Below, piece by piece: positions 11,701-24,906 of a DNA stretch of 64,000 nucleotides. This DNA is from Drechmeria coniospora (Eukaryota > Ascomycota > Sordariomycetes > Hypocreales > Ophiocordycipitaceae). The notes under the pieces were generated by a model. It was not told the DNA's origin and did not search any database. It saw only the letters and a list, made by a program, of their open reading frames with translations. Each line of letters begins with the position of its first letter. Position 1 is the first letter of the stretch. The stretch spans positions 12,272,520 to 12,336,519 of the forward strand of contig NC_054389.1 of assembly GCF_001625195.1 (NCBI RefSeq), read 5' to 3'. Position numbers and translations under genes: made by a program.

Positions 11701-14700
11701 CGAGTCGTAACCGTAGTAATACCGCCAGCGGGAGTCGTAATAATAACACTCGTAATGCAGTTGGAGATGCATCCAGTTGGAGGCGGAATCGTCGATGTGC
11801 CGGCTACAGGGCCAGGAGTTGTAACCGTAGTAATACCACCAGCAGGAGACGTAATGATAACACTCGTAATGCAGTTAGAGATGCATCCAGTTGGAGGCGG
11901 GATCGTCGATGTGCCGGCTACAGGGCCAGTGGTCGTAATTGTAACAATTTCGCCAGTGACCGTTACGAAAACGCTAGTAATGCAGTTAGATATGCATCCA
12001 GCCGGAGGCGGGATCGTTGTCGTTCCGGCCATGGGGCCACGAGTCGTAACCGTAGTAATACCGCCAGCGGGAGTCGTAATAATAACACTCGTAATGCAGT
12101 TGGAGATGCATCCAGTTGGAGGCGGAATCGTCGATGTGCCGGCTACAGGGCCAGGAGTTGTAATCGTAGTAATACCGCCAGCGGGAGTCGTAATGATAAC
12201 ACTTGTAATACAGTTAGAGATGCATCCAGCCGGCGGCGGGATCGTCGATGTTCCGGCTGCAGGGCCAGGGGTCGTAATTGTAACAATTTCGCCAGTGACC
12301 GTTACAACAACACTCGTAATGCAGTTAGATGTGCATCCAGCCGGAGGCGGGATTGTTGTCGTTCCGGCTATGGGGCCACGAGTCGTAACCGTAGTAATAC
12401 CGCCAGCGGGAGTCGTAATAATAACACTCGTAATGCAGTTGGAGATGCATCCAGTTGGGGGCGGAATCGTCGATGTGCCCGCCACAGGGCCAGTGGTCGT
12501 AATTGTAACAATCCCGCCAGTAACCGTTACGAAAACGCTGGTAATGCAGTTAGATATGCATCCAGCCGGAGGCGGGATCGTTGTTGTTCCGGCTATTGGG
12601 CCAGGAGTTGTAACCGTAGTAATACCGCCAGCGGGAGTCGTAATAATAACACTCGTAATACAGTCAGAAATGCATCCAGTTCGAGGCGGGATCGTTGATG
12701 TGCCGGCTACAGGGCCAGGGGTCGTAATTGTAACAATTCCGCCAGTGACCGTTACGAAAACGCTGGTAATGCAGTTAGATATGCATCCAGTCGGCGGCGG
12801 GATAGTTGTTGTTCCGGCCATTTGGCCACGAGTCGTAACTGTAGTAATACCGCCAGCGGGAGTCGTAATAATGACACTCGTAATGCAGTTAGAGATGCAT
12901 GCAGTTGGGGGCGGAATCGTCGATGTGCCCGCTACAGGGCCAGTGGTCGTAATTGTAACAATTCCGCCAGTGACCGTTACAAAAACGCTGGTAATGCAGT
13001 TAGATATGCATCCAGCCGGAGGCGGGATCGTTGTTGTTCCGGCTATTGGGCCAGGAGTTGTAACCGTAGTAATACCGCCAGCGGGAGTCGTAATAATAAC
13101 ACTCGTAATACAGTTAAAAATGCATCCAGTTGGAGGCGGGATCGTTGATGTGCCGGCTACAGGGCCAGTGGTCGTAATTGTAACAATTCCGCCAGTGACT
13201 GTTACGAAAACGCTGGTAATGCAGTTAGATATGCATCCAGCCGGTGGCGGGATCGTTGTTGTTCCGGCCATTTGGCCACGAGTCGTAACCGTAGTAATAC
13301 CGCCAGCGGGAGTCGTAATAATAACACTCGTAATGCAGTTAGAGATGCATCCAGTTGGGGGCGGAATCGTTAATGTGCCCGCTATAGGGCCAGTGGTCGT
13401 AATTGTAACAATTCCGCCAGTGACCGTTACGAAAACGCTAGTAATGCAGTTAGATATGCATCCAGCCAGAGGCGGGATCGTTGTTGTTCCGGCTATTGGG
13501 CCAGGAGTTGTAACCGTAGTAATACCACCAGCGGGAGTCGTAATAATAACACTCGTAATACAGTTAGAAATGCATCCAGTTGGAGGCGGGATCGTTGATG
13601 TGCCGGCTACAGGGCCAGGGGTCGTAATTGTAACAATTCCGCCAGTGACCGTTACGAAAACGCTGGTAATGCAGTTAGATATGCATCCAGCCGGTGGCGG
13701 GATAGTTGTTGTTCCGGCCATTGGGCCACGAGTCGTAACCGTAGTAATACCGCCAGCGGGAGTCGTAATGATAACACTCGTAATACAGTTAGAGATACAT
13801 CCAGTTAGGGGCGGGATCGTCGATGTACCGGCTACAGGGCCCGGGGTCGTTAATGTAACAATTCCACCAGTGACAGTAACGACAACACTCGTAATGCAGT
13901 TAGATGTGCATCCAGCCGGCGGCGGGATCGTTGTTGTTCCGGCCATGGGGCCACGAGTCGTAACCGTAGTAATACCGCCAGCGGGAGTCGTAACGATAAC
14001 ACTTGTAATACAGTTAGAGATACATCCAGTTGGGGGCGGGATCGTCGATGTGCCGGCTACAGGGCCCGGGGCCGTCAATGTAACAATTCCACCAGTGACC
14101 GTTACGATAACACTCGTAATGCAGTTAGATGTGCATCCAGCCGGCGGCGGGATCGTTGTTGTTCCGGCTATTGGGCCAGGAGTCATAACCGTAGTAATGC
14201 CGCCAGCGGGAGTCGTAACGATAACACTCGTAATACAGTTAGAGATGCATCCAGCTGGGGGCGGGATCGTCGACGTGCCGGCTATAGGGCCAGGGGTCGC
14301 AATTGTAACAATTCCACCAGTGACCGTTACGACAACACTCGTAATGCAGTTAGATGTGCATCCAGCCGGCGGCGGGATCGTTGTTGTTCCGGCCATTGGG
14401 CCAGGGGTCATGACCGTAGTAATACCGCCAGCGGGGGTCGTAATGATAACACTCGTAATACAGTTAGAGATACATCCGGCTGGGGGCGGGATTGTCGATG
14501 TGCCCGCTACAGGGCCAGGGTTCGTAATTGTAATAATTCCACCAGTAATCGTTACGACAACACTCGTAATGCAGTTAGATGTACATCCAGCCGGCGGCGG
14601 GATCGTTGTTGTTCCGGCCATTGGGCCACGAGTCGTAATCGTAGTAATACCACCAGTGGGAGTCGTAATGACAACACTCGTAATACAGTTAGAGATGCAT

Positions 14701-17700
14701 CCAGCTGGGGGCGGGATCGTCGATGTGCCGGCTACAGGGCCAGGGGTCGCAGTTGTAACAATTCCAGCAGTGATCGTTACGACAACACTCGTAATGCAGT
14801 TAGATGTGCATCCAGCCGGCGGCGGGATCGTTGTTGTGCCGGCCATTGGGCCAGGTGTCATGACCGTAGTAATACCACCAGTAGGAGTCGTAATAATAAC
14901 ACTCGTAATACAGTTAGAGATGCATCCAGTTGGGGGAGGGATCGTCGATGTGCCGGCTGCAGGGCCAGGGATCGTAATCGTAACAATTCCGCCAGTGACC
15001 GTTACGAAAACGCTAGTAATGCAGTTAGATATGCATCCAGCGGGAGGCGGGATAGTCGTTGTTCCGGCTATTGGGCCAGGAGTTGTAACCGTCGTAATAC
15101 CGCCAGCGGGAGTCGTAATGATAACACTCGTAATACAGTTAGAGATGCATCCAGCTAGTGGCGGGTTCGTTGATGTGCCGGCTACAGGGCCAGGTGTTGT
15201 AACCGTAGTAATACCCCCAGCGGGAGTCGTAATGATAACACTCGTAATACAGTTAGAGATGCATCCAGCTGGGGGCGGGATCGTCGATGTGCCTGCTACA
15301 GGGCCAGGGGTCGCAATTGTAACAATTCCAGCAGTGACCGTTACGACAACACTCGTAATGCAGTTAGATATGCATCCAGCCGGCGGCGGGATTGTTGTTG
15401 TTCCGGCCATTGGGCCAGGAGTTGTGACCGTAGTAATACCGCCAGCGGGAGTCGTAATGATAACACTCGTAATACAGTTAGAGATGCATCCAGTTGGAGG
15501 CGGGATCGTTGATGTGCCTGCTACAGGTCCCGGGGTCGTAATTGTAACAATTTCGCCAGTGACCGTTACGACAACACTCGTAATGCAGTTAGATTTGCAT
15601 CCAGCCTGCGGCGGGATCGTCGATGTGCCGGCTACAGGGCCAGGAGTCATAACCGTAGTAATACCACCAGCGGGAGTCGTAATGATAACACTCGTAATAC
15701 AGTTAGAGATGCATCCAGCTGGGGGCGGGATCGTCGATGTTCCTGCTACAGGGCCAGGTGTCGTAATTGTAATAATTCCGCCAGTGACCGTTACGACAAC
15801 ACTCGTAATGCACTTAGATGTGCATCCAGCCGGCGGCGGGATCATCGATGTGCCGACTACAGGGCCAGGGGTCGTAATTGTAACAATTTCGCCAGTGACC
15901 GTTACGACAACACTCGTAATGCAGTTAGATGTGCATCCAACCGGCGGCGGGATCGTCGATGTGCCGGCTACAGGGCCAGGCGTCATAATCGTAGTAATGC
16001 CGCCAGCGGGAGTCGTAACGATAACACTCGTAATACAGTTAGAGATGCATCCATCTGGGGGTGGGATCGTCGACGTGCCGGCTACAGGGCCAGGGGTCGT
16101 AATTGTAACAATTCCACCAGTGACTGTTACGACAACACTCGTAATGCAGTTAGATATGCATCCAGCCGGCGGCGGGATCGTTGTTGTTCCGGCCATGGGG
16201 CCACGAGTCGTAACCGTAGTAATACCGCCAGCGGGAGTTGTAATGATAACACTCGTAATACAGTTAGAGATGCATCCAGTTGGAGGCGGTATCGTCGATG
16301 TGCCGGCTACAGGGCCAGGGGTCGTAATTGTAAATATTTCGCCAGTGACTGTTACGACAACACTCGTAATGCAGTTAGATATGCATCCAGCCGGCGGCGG
16401 GATCGTTGTTGTGCCAGCTATAGGGCCTGGAGACGTAACTGTAGTGATGCCGCCAGCGGCAGTCGTAACGATAACTCTCGTAACGCAATTAGAAGTGCAC
16501 CCAGGAGGCGGTAGAATTGTTGACGTGCCAGGTATTGGTCCCGTTGTTGTAGTTGTTGTAGCGCTGGCAGGTACGGTAACAATTATTGTAGTATAGCAAT
16601 TCGTTGTGCAACCAGGAGGTGGCGGGATGGTCGATGTACCTGCTATTGGGCCAGGAGTTACTATTGTAGTTCCTCCTGCAGTTGCGGTTACTACTATAGT
16701 CGTAATGCAGTCGGTTGTGCAGCCAGTCGGTGGTGGGATTGTGGATGTACCCGCTGTCGGACCAGTTGTCGTAATGGTAGTTGCTCCAGCGGTTGCCGTA
16801 ACTACTATTGTTGTAATGCAGTTTGTATTGCATCCAGGTGGTGGCGGGATCGTTAATGTTCCTGGGGTGGAACCCAATGTCGTAGTCGTTGTCATCCCTA
16901 CACTTGCGGATACAATGGCTGTAGTAGCACAGTCTGTTGTACAACCAGCATGTGGCGGCGTTGTTGAAGTTCCTGTGATTTGGTCTGAAGTTGATATAGT
17001 TGTAGCTCTAGCAGTTACTGTAACAATAATCGTAGTAACACAATTGGTTGTACAACTAGGATCTGGCGGAACTGTTGATGTGCCTGCAGTTGGACCTGTA
17101 GTTGATATCGTTGTTGCTCCAGCAACTTTTGTAACAAGTATAGTTGTAATGCAGTTGGTTGTACAACTAGGAGACGGCGGTATAGTTAACGTTCCTGCCG
17201 TTGGACCAGTAGTCGTTATTGTAGTAGCTTCAATAGTTGTTGTGATAATTATAGTTGTATAACAGTTTGCTATGCATCCTACGGGAGGGGGCCTGGTAGA
17301 TGTACCTGCAGTAGGACCTGTTGTTGTTATTGTTTTTCTGCCCTCAGTAACTGTTACTACTAATGTAGTTATACAGTTTGATGTACACCCTAGAATTGGT
17401 GGAATAGTTGACGTTCCTGGGAGTGGGCCCAGGGTCGTTACTGTAGTAATACTACTGCTCAAAGATACACTTGGAGTCTGGACGATTATTGTGCCCGGAT
17501 TAGTACCAGATGCTGGAATCGTGATTGTTGTTCGTACGGTAACGGTTGCCGGAATGGTTGTAGATACATATCCTGTAGGTGTTTCCACTATAATGGTACC
17601 TTGATTTGTACCACTTGGTTGTATTGTCCTAGTCGTTAGAATTGTACCAGTCCAACCGCTGGATGTGGTAACGAAACCTGTCGATATATCAACGGTTACT

Positions 17701-18080
17701 ATACCAGTATTACTGCTATACTTAATAGGTATCTGGATAATTATTATACCAGGTGTTGTTCCTGTAGGAGGAATGGTTTTTGTTTCTGTGACCGTTCCGG
17801 TCCAGGCAATTGTTTTTGTAAGATAATCTTCGGGAGGCTGTGTAGCGCAAGCTGTGTACGTCCTGATGCTTCAGGTTAGTATCTTTACGTGCTGCCGCAA
17901 GGTATTCAAGTTAAAGATATCTTACCGAGTGCCTACACTTTGCAGCGTACTTCCGGAACAGATATACTGAACTGGTAAGAATTCGACAATAGCATTACAA
18001 TGATTGCTAGCAAGACCAAGACTGGAGCCAATGCTATAAAGGCAGGAACTCAATCCTAGTAACCGCGTAATATAGAACAT
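5739..18080 (-). CDS. Giant adhesin A: signal peptide, CX3C-repeat stalk, C-terminal GLEYA-type head (spliced, 4092 aa)
   Basis: Predicted structure: complement of 17926-18080 joined to 5739-17862, exactly 4093 codons with the stop. Exon 1 codes MFYITRLLGLSSC..., a signal peptide (about residues 1-24) and the module VEFLPVQYICSG (32-43). Residues about 65-190 hold flocculin-like repeats (WTGT...PSGT...GTIIV). Residues about 190-2740 are 36-38-residue repeats of the type GPVAGTSTIPPPxGCISNC. Residues about 2745-3860 are 39-residue repeats with PGTSTITPPxDCTHPC. The last 215 or so residues form a compact 8-Cys head with YTGYYRPSTTGVYTFCEYAD and FSIGLIAGYFYPIRSVFGNY, matching GLEYA/PA14-like adhesin domains. 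I infer a secreted or wall-bound adhesin. No C-terminal hydrophobic GPI tail is seen, so anchoring is unclear. The frame is entirely open. Without splicing, the upstream part meets a TGA inside the intron. Start choice rests on the signal peptide and the parallel with gene B. Confidence 0.85.
5742..6390 (-). other. GLEYA-like C-terminal head domain of adhesin A
   Basis: About 215 residues of non-repetitive sequence with 8 Cys. The order is a Cys-rich lead (ACRPEDLAAPC), PPDYYMSIMPLQQNFTTTLD, the core NYTLVYTGYYRPSTTGVYTF, DDVDYFYIGTAAF (the vDd/WxG-like GLEYA signature with Y for W), then FYPIRSVFGNYG and FFVTPPGG. In yeasts GLEYA/PA14 heads bind glycans and sit at the N-terminus; here the domain closes the protein. 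Confidence 0.75.
6410..7640 (-). repeat. Near-identical 117-bp tandem repeats in adhesin A
   Basis: The period is 117 bp (39 codons), for example 6541 to 6658. Six consecutive units are almost identical. A one-base marker (GTAGTAGTAC against GTAGTGGTAC at about 6523, 6640, 6757, 6874, 6991, 7108) alternates for the first four units, implying expansion partly as 234-bp dimers. These are the youngest units of the stalk. Confidence 0.9.
9780..17450 (-). repeat. Long 108-117-bp tandem array (CISNC-type stalk of adhesin A)
   Basis: About 70 diverged units code two alternating forms, one with TSVIITTPAGGITTVT and one with TSVVVTVTGGIVTITT, each with a CX3C pair. Units nearer the N-terminus (16.6-17.4 kb) are the most diverged, consistent with expansion from the C-terminal side. 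Confidence 0.9.
17863..17925 (-). other. Intron of giant adhesin A (63 nt, phase 2)
   Basis: On the minus strand it starts GTAAGA and ends GCATCAG, with a consensus ACTAAC branch site near the 3' end. Splicing joins CG to G, giving Arg52, and skips an in-frame TGA. Gene B has an intron at the same codon and phase. Confidence 0.85.
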
Positions 18081-18400
18081 CTTAAAGTAAAAGAATGCAG
18101 CTTATCCTCTCTGTAGGAATGAATATTCTAGAAGTGAGGTATGTAAAGTTTGCTTCAAAGTATCAGGATTCTGTTGTTTTCAAAATATGTTTCACAGAAC
18201 TAACCAGGCTGCTTTTGCATTGATTTGATTGTATTGATGGTATAGAGCGCGGTGTTGGAACTACTGTAGATGCGATGGTTGAAGGAGGTGTGCTATGGCC
18301 CCGATATATAAACCAAACGGCCAGGACTCTACTTGTTCCGCCGTCTTTCACATGACTACACAGTCTATACAAAGGACACTTGTACCGAGAGTTGGGGGCC
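18081..18400 (-). promoter_or_regulatory. Upstream region of giant adhesin A
   Basis: A TATA-like TTTATATATC lies on the minus strand at 18303-18312, about 225 bp before the ATG. A segment around 18206-18330 (AGGCTG..TTTGCATT..., TATTGATGGT, then AAACGGC.AG.ACT) is repeated in diverged form at about 41658-41790. The 69-residue ORF at 18163-18372 lies inside this region and is not supported. Confidence 0.45.
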
Positions 18401-21230
18401 CAAGACAGCCAAGTAATTAAGTGCGCCTCTTTTCATCGTGAGGGTATATACAAGACTAAAGATTGGCAAATCCCAAGCTTTCCCAACTCTGTGGCCATAA
18501 TGCATGTAGGCTTAGAGCATGCTCCACCCTTTGCGCTCCGCCCCCACCTATCGTGCCTAATGATCCTCCTGTCCTCCTGCCTTGACTTGCGACACTTAAA
18601 ATAACATGCCGCTTGTCCATGTACTTCAAACTGCCTTGGTTTGTGGGGTATACGGTAGACTCTTTGGTTTGAATATTCAGCCTGCCGCCATCTAACACCT
18701 ATAAGGTTCGAAGAAAAGCTAGGGTTAATAGCAGAAGGTGGCTTGTTCGATACGACAAAGCTAAAGGCCAATGACGGAACGACTAGAAGTACAGGTATGG
18801 CAACTAACGGCCCGACTAGGTACGGAATCAGTAATTAGAAGGAGTAGTACATGGAGCATTACTCGTACAGTTTACAATACTAACTTTGCACTGTATTTCT
18901 TGCAGAGATTACCTACTGTAGTTTTAGTTGCGTCGCATTTGTTTGGGGTTGCAGTACTAACCCTCCCTAGCTTACCAGTTGCCTTGAAATTCTCCTAACT
19001 TGGCTGTTTGTCTGAAAATATTCAATTTGAATTACGCACAATTGATAAACAAAACTATAAAAGCAAGATTTAGGGTATTGTTATTGTTATTTTTTGCGCG
19101 TATCTTTGCGTTGGAGGATAAAGGGTACTTGTATCATCCAATTTATTGTACCTACTACACCAGTATGATCTTACACATGATATGTAAGTCTACTCCGTGC
19201 TCCCTGTGTTATCGGACTGTGCTATCGGACTGTGCTATCGGACTGTGTCGTCTTGGTTCAAATGTTCCCAGAGATATAAGATTGAGTATGGAGAATAGTT
19301 GTAGATTTTACCCGACGAACAGTGGACCGATTGTACAGCTGAAATATTCTAAACAAACATGGAAACGCACATGAGCAAGGATTATGCACTAAAATGCCCA
19401 TTTGTTGGACCTTCCTCTGACCGACCGTACTGCAGGTAATATTGGCACTAAAGTGCAAAAAAAAAAAAAAAAAAAAAAAAGGCTAGAATCCATATTGGTG
19501 CCAGTAAGGTTTGAATTCCCTCGACAAATGCCGGCATTGCTCCGATCGCGGTTATGCACAATGCAAAATACAGCGCGTATATCTACAGAGGCCAGCGTGA
19601 AATACTCTTGTACTATCTGATGCTCGCACCTACTATACCTATATACACTTATACATAATACACATGTTTACTTTGTGCTCCTTGTTATCGGACTGTGCCT
19701 ACTCCGTACTTGGTTTAAATATTCCCGGAGAAATCAATCCGAGTACGGAGAAATATAGATTGACGGATCCTGCGTGCCTAAAAGTGTATTATCGTTGGAC
19801 GAATTGGACGTTCCATAAATCAGGTAAGTTGTCCGTACTTGTACTGTTAGTACAGCTTACTTGATTCATGCGGTTACAATTAAGGTTGGCACCATAATGT
19901 AAAAATACGAGCCAGAGACGATCGTAGCGCTAACCCTAGCAAGGTCTAATTCTGGTTTGCCCCAAAGATCGGCATTGTGTCTTTGGCGGTTCGGCAGTTG
20001 CTGGACAAAGGTAATGAATGTTTCGATCTTGGTTGTAAATAGTCTATCGACGCTTTGCCACCCTACTATTTATTATAGTATGCACACAACAAGTAGTAAG
20101 TACGTAGGTACACCTAAGTAGGTGCTACGTACCGGCCGTTAGTAGGCGCTCTGTACATGTTCGGCAACAAACTACCTGTCAAGTGCCTACCAGGCGGTGG
20201 GTAGTTAGTAGTACACTCACCAGATAAAAGTGGCGATTCAATTTTGGTAGCGCTACTAATACTCTAGAGTGAATCTACACTTTTGCCAACCTACCCACTA
20301 GTTATAGGTAAGACTTGCCGGAAAACCTTGCCTACACGCAAGCAGCATCCGTACGAGAAACTATATACACAAGTACCTGTAAGTACAGGTGCCGACTTGC
20401 CTGCCTATACAACAGATATCCTCGCTACTTCAGGAGCCAGCCAGGGCGGCAAGGCGCGTACATGTATGTGGAGGATAGACAGACGGGTAGGGATTAGCTT
20501 TCCTGACTTCAAGTGCTCGTAAATGTATTATACTAGTTGTACTTGCGCAACAACAGTACACCTACGAGTTCAGCTCGCCGGGCACCTCGCTCCGCAACGG
20601 CACCTGCACGCAACAGTATCCATGCGACGGCATGCGACGGCATGCGACGGCACCAACATTCTTGGCTGCCGGCCTATCCGAGCATGTGCATGCATTGGAC
20701 GCTGCCAGGCCGCTCCACCGTCTGAAGCAGCCGTCCGAAGGACTTTGGTATCATCCGCCTTCCCTTCTGCCGGGGTCCCTCGCTCCTCATCCCGCGTTAA
20801 ACCGCTTACCGGTTTTGCCGAAAACGATAGGCTTGTCATTGAGCAGAAGCAAGCCATTTTCTTGGAGATAACCTTGTTCTCTTTGACCCACCCTTCTAGG
20901 TGGAATTATAACTCCTCGGCAGTACTACCTCCTACTGCTGCCCTAGGTTAGCCCCTTTCTACCGCCCGAGTCCGTTAGTACCACGGTGCTGCAAGGACAA
21001 CGAGCGAATAAGCAGCAGTAGGCCTTGGTTGATTGGACAATTGGAGATAACGAACCGTTGGAGTTGTAGCCACCCGAACTAGTGGCTGGAAGGTGTGTGT
21101 AAGGGTGGAAGTTGGCAGTAATTAGCGTCTCGAGACACGTAGGCGGGCATCCGAATACCGTATGGCCTCCAACCCCATCCGGACTAATCGTACCACGCCC
21201 CACCTAAAGGTGGTGCTTACCACTACAGCG
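18401..21230. other. Gene-poor spacer with a dispersed duplicate
   Basis: No gene is recognised. About 19190-19460 and 19664-19915 are diverged direct copies (both contain GTGCTCC, TTATCGGACTGTGC, TTCCC.GAGA and later a TTGGCAC...TAA..TG end). The first copy is followed by an A24 run near 19459-19482. A 10-bp unit (CATGCGACGG) is repeated three times near 20620-20650. Short overlapping ORFs on both strands here look random. Confidence 0.5.
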
Positions 21231-21289
21231 CGCACACCACCGCACCGCGCACTTTTTCCCTTATTTATCTTCAATTTCCAATATCTTTA

Positions 21290-22670
21290 CAACCATAACA
21301 GCTATAGATAATCCAATAGTTGAAATACGTACCCAGGAGGCTATAGATTATCTTGACGAGTTTCCTAACGAAAAAAAACGCAAAGGTTGCCCGACTATTC
21401 AAAATCCCTCGTAGGCGCCTACAACGACGACTGTCCGGTATTGGTCCAAAGACCAGTATTCAAGGCCACAATACTAAGTTAAGTCGGCCAGAAGAGAAGG
21501 TATTATATCAATATATTGATAGGCTTGATACTGCAAACTTTGCTGTTCGCCTAGAATTCATTACGGATGCTGCAAATTACATCCTATTAGAGAGGGTATT
21601 ACTAGATTCCTCAACCCAAGCCCTAACTGTTGGAAAGAACTGGACTACACGGTTTATTCAACGGCATCAATATATAAGGCAACGCCAGAAAAAGCTTGAT
21701 TCAAACCGCCAGGCCTCTGAGGATATAGATAGAGTTATATCCTACTTTCAACAGCTACAACAGGTATTTAAAAGCAAAGGTATCTCCCCTGCCCATATCT
21801 AGAATATGGACGAAACAGGCTTCCGAATAAGGGTTGGCAAAGACCAGTTTATTGTAACGAAAAGAAAGAGGGCTTACCTCTTTAGTATGCCTGAGAATAG
21901 GGAGTCAGCTACAGCTATTGAGGCTATCTCTGCCGATGGACGGTATATACCTGCCTTCCTTATACTAACTGGCCAGCTTTATATGTTATAGCGGTATTGT
22001 ATTCGAGAGCTTCACGACGATATAGTTATTGCTCTATCGAATATTGGCTATTCAAATGACCAATTAAGCCTCCAGTGGATTCAACACTTCAATCGTTATG
22101 CGTCTGCAACTAGTAGCAAACGCCTACTAATCCTAGACGGCCATGGATTGCATTATACAATTGAGTTTATTTCCTTCTGCAGAGAAAAGAACATTATTCC
22201 TTTTGCCCTTCCACTACATCTTACGCATCTTCTCCAACTACTTGATGTAGCTGTTTTTTCAGCCGCTAAAGCATTATTATACAAAAGCTCTTGACTTTGC
22301 AGTCCGAGATGGCCTAGTCAATGTAACAAAGCTTGACTTCCATTTAATAATCCAAGAGGTTCGAAAACAAGACTTTAAACGCACTATAATACTATTAGCA
22401 TTCAAAAAGACTGGTATCTATCCTTTGAATCCTCAATTGGTCATTCAATCAATGCAAATACGAGCGCCAAAGACCCCTTCTCCTAATGCCCCTAATATAC
22501 CTAGTTCTTCCAACTTCTCAACACCAGCCGTACGGAATCCATTTGCAACCGCCGTATGATCAATAAACTCGTAGAAGATCATCGGGACTAAGCCCTGGCC
22601 AATCCGGAATCGATGTATCGTATTCTTTTTGTTACATAGTAACCGCACAAATCAAGATGGTTACCAGCAT
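21290..22670 (+). pseudogene. Dead pogo/Fot1-type transposase
   Basis: Broken frames give a complete pogo-like layout: an N-terminal lead (IDNPIVEIRTQEAIDYLDEF), an HTH (KVARLFKIPRRRLQRRL), a CENP-B-like HTH (KLSRPEEKVLYQYIDRLD), then DDE motifs MDETGF, LILDGHGLH and LLQLLDV. Decay is clear: a frame change at an A-run near 21369-21377, a TAG directly before the NMDETG motif near 21800, another TAG near 21990, a frame change near 22270 and stops after 22555. The protein would have been a cut-and-paste transposase. Terminal inverted repeats were not found, so the element's edges are unknown. Confidence 0.8.
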
Positions 22671-23150
22671 CTTCTGCTCCAGTGATTCCGAGTTACTCCT
22701 GCCGGCCTTGATTCGCAGCAATCTGCAGGCTCGAAAATCACTGCCTTTGGCGCGCTAAAGAGATTCGTCAACGCTAGAGTTGAGGAAATCGTTGTGCTGC
22801 CATTCCCCTAAAAGCGTACCACATTACCAATTTGCCAAACGACTTGCTACTCCTTAACATTACGTGGCCGTATTCCTTGGTAGTTAACTCCTCCTGTCAA
22901 AGGCCAATTGGCAGCATCAGCTAGTACGATATACATTCGGCAGGTAAAGCTGTAAGTTTGGACTAGTTATGCAGATCATTACGCCAAAGTTTCTGTAGCA
23001 GCAAAATTGCCCTTCGGACAAAGCCCGAAGGCTTTTTTGGCGGCCCTAGTACTACGGCTTCTTAGCAATCTGTCCTACGTTGGCTACAGTAGTTAGCAAG
23101 ATGCTTCGGAGCTTGTAGGTCGCTCTAGTCCCTTTGTGTTTTGGCGACTT
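22671..23150. other. Spacer, no gene seen
   Basis: No ORF or repeat could be supported. It runs into the 240-bp satellite. Confidence 0.4.
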
Positions 23151-24010
23151 GTCCGACGTACCTTGGGATGCCCGGGGCTTTTACTCCGAAAGCTTGGATT
23201 AAGGACTAAAACTTAGTTGCGCGGGCCTAATAAATGCAGGGGGTTGGTTAGTAGGATTAGCGCTTTGATTTACAATCCACTATAACAGATTAAGGAAACC
23301 TACAAACTCCTTCTACTGGATTTGGATCCTTCAAGAACCGATTTTCCGACGGTAACTCGGGATGCCCGGGGCTTTTGCTCTGAAAGCTTGGATTAAGGAC
23401 TAAAACTTGGTTGCGCGGGCCTGATGGATGCATGGGGGGTTGGTTAGCAGGATTAGCGCTTTGATCTGCAAACTACCATAACAGATCAAGGAAACCTATA
23501 AACTCCTTCTACTCGGTAGGATTTTCCAGAACGATAGAATAGGTATTTCCTTCCACCGGATTTGGATCCTTCAAAAACCGATTTTCCGACGGTAACTCGG
23601 GATGCCCGGGGCTTTTGCTCTGAAAGCTTGGATTAAGGACTAAAACTTAGTTGCACAGGCTTAATAGATGCGGGGGGTTGGTTAGCAGGATTAGCGATTT
23701 GATCTGCAACCCACCATAACAGATTAAGAAAACCTACAAACTCCTTCTACTCGGTAGGATTATCTAGGATAATAGAATAGGATTTTTCCTTCTACCGGAT
23801 TTGGATCCATTAAAAACTGATTTTCCGACGGCAACTTGAGATGCGGGGTTTTTGCTCCACAAAAATAGATTAAGGACTTCAAATTTGCTATAATGGATGT
23901 GGAGGGTGGGTTGGGGGAATTTGCGCTTTGATCTTTGAACTACTATAACATTTAAAGGAAACCCGCAAACTCCTTCCACCCGATCGGATTATCCAGGACA
24001 ATAGATGTTA
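23150..24010. repeat. Tandem satellite, about 240-bp unit, 3.5 copies
   Basis: The landmark GGGATGCCCGGGGCTTTT recurs at 23165, 23359 and 23599, with a decayed copy near 23838. Spacing is 240 bp for the last steps and 194 bp for the first, which lacks the TCGGTAGGATTTTCC...CCTTCC part. All units share GGGTTGGTTAG.AGGATTAGCG and ACCGATTTTCCGACGG.AACT. No coding potential. Confidence 0.85.
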
Positions 24011-24906
24011 CCTATCCATCCAAACCACCCTCTCCGCTAGATTTCGTTTCATTAAGAGAATACGCCCCCTCGTTCTGTTAGATCGAATCGTCAACGCAGC
24101 AGATGTATAGGTTCCGCTAGATCGTATCTGTTGTGTAAAAGTACGCTATTTTTCTGCCACTCGGACTACTTAGCAAATAGAATACCAGATTTGGATCTGT
24201 TAGTAAATGCATACACTTTTCCAATGCCTTAGATCAATCAAGCTACAGACGTAGGCTTTCCACTAGATTCTGGATCCATAATATGTTATAGTTTTGCTAG
24301 CATTACAGCCTCCAATGCCAAGGCAAACATTATGCCGAGTATAGTCTATGAAGGACTAACATGTCACATCGTACAATAAATAGAGTTCTCTAGTATATAA
24401 CACCATAATCCAATAACAGCGACAAGTTCATTAACAAAGCGCCGGGCCCGACTGCTGGAACGATACTGTATATCCTTGTGGCCATGCTATACTTAAATAG
24501 ACTTTGTTTAAGGATCTATTACCTGCTAGCCTTATGACCGATTTCTTTTGGTCTGGGGACGTATATCGTTATGCTACGTAGCTAAAGATCAAGATCTATT
24601 ATTACCAGGATGGGACATGCCAAAATCACACCGACAACTCGTTCCTGCTACTCATAAAAACCACTTGAATAGTACGTTGCTGCATCTGGGGATGTTTTTC
24701 TCCGATGCGGTGGCTGAGTCTGCCCTTATCGATCCTCCATTACCCGCCTCGATTGCATTTTCCCTGCTAAATGATACAACAGTGACGTCCGAATATTCTA
24801 AGTACCTTCTCGACCTTAAATTGCTTTCTCCAACAGCTGGCGGCAATGTGTCCATTTGAGTGGTTAGGTATTGATGGTTGATATCAGGCGATTTTGACTG
24901 GAAGCG
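24011..24906. other. Spacer, no recognisable gene
   Basis: A 103-residue plus ORF at 24548-24859 has no motif I recognise and is not called. Confidence 0.35.

Noticed and set aside
9499..16596. 2365-codon plus-strand ORF and several 80-700-codon plus ORFs over 6.4-17.6 kb
   Set aside because: They are antisense or other-frame readings of adhesin A's repeats, have no signal peptide or unique domain, and often start at non-ATG codons.
19190..19915. A poly-A-ended duplicate as a SINE
   Set aside because: An A24 run and a B-box-like GGTTTGAATTCC nearby were noted, but no A box, no target duplication, and the second copy lacks a clear tail.
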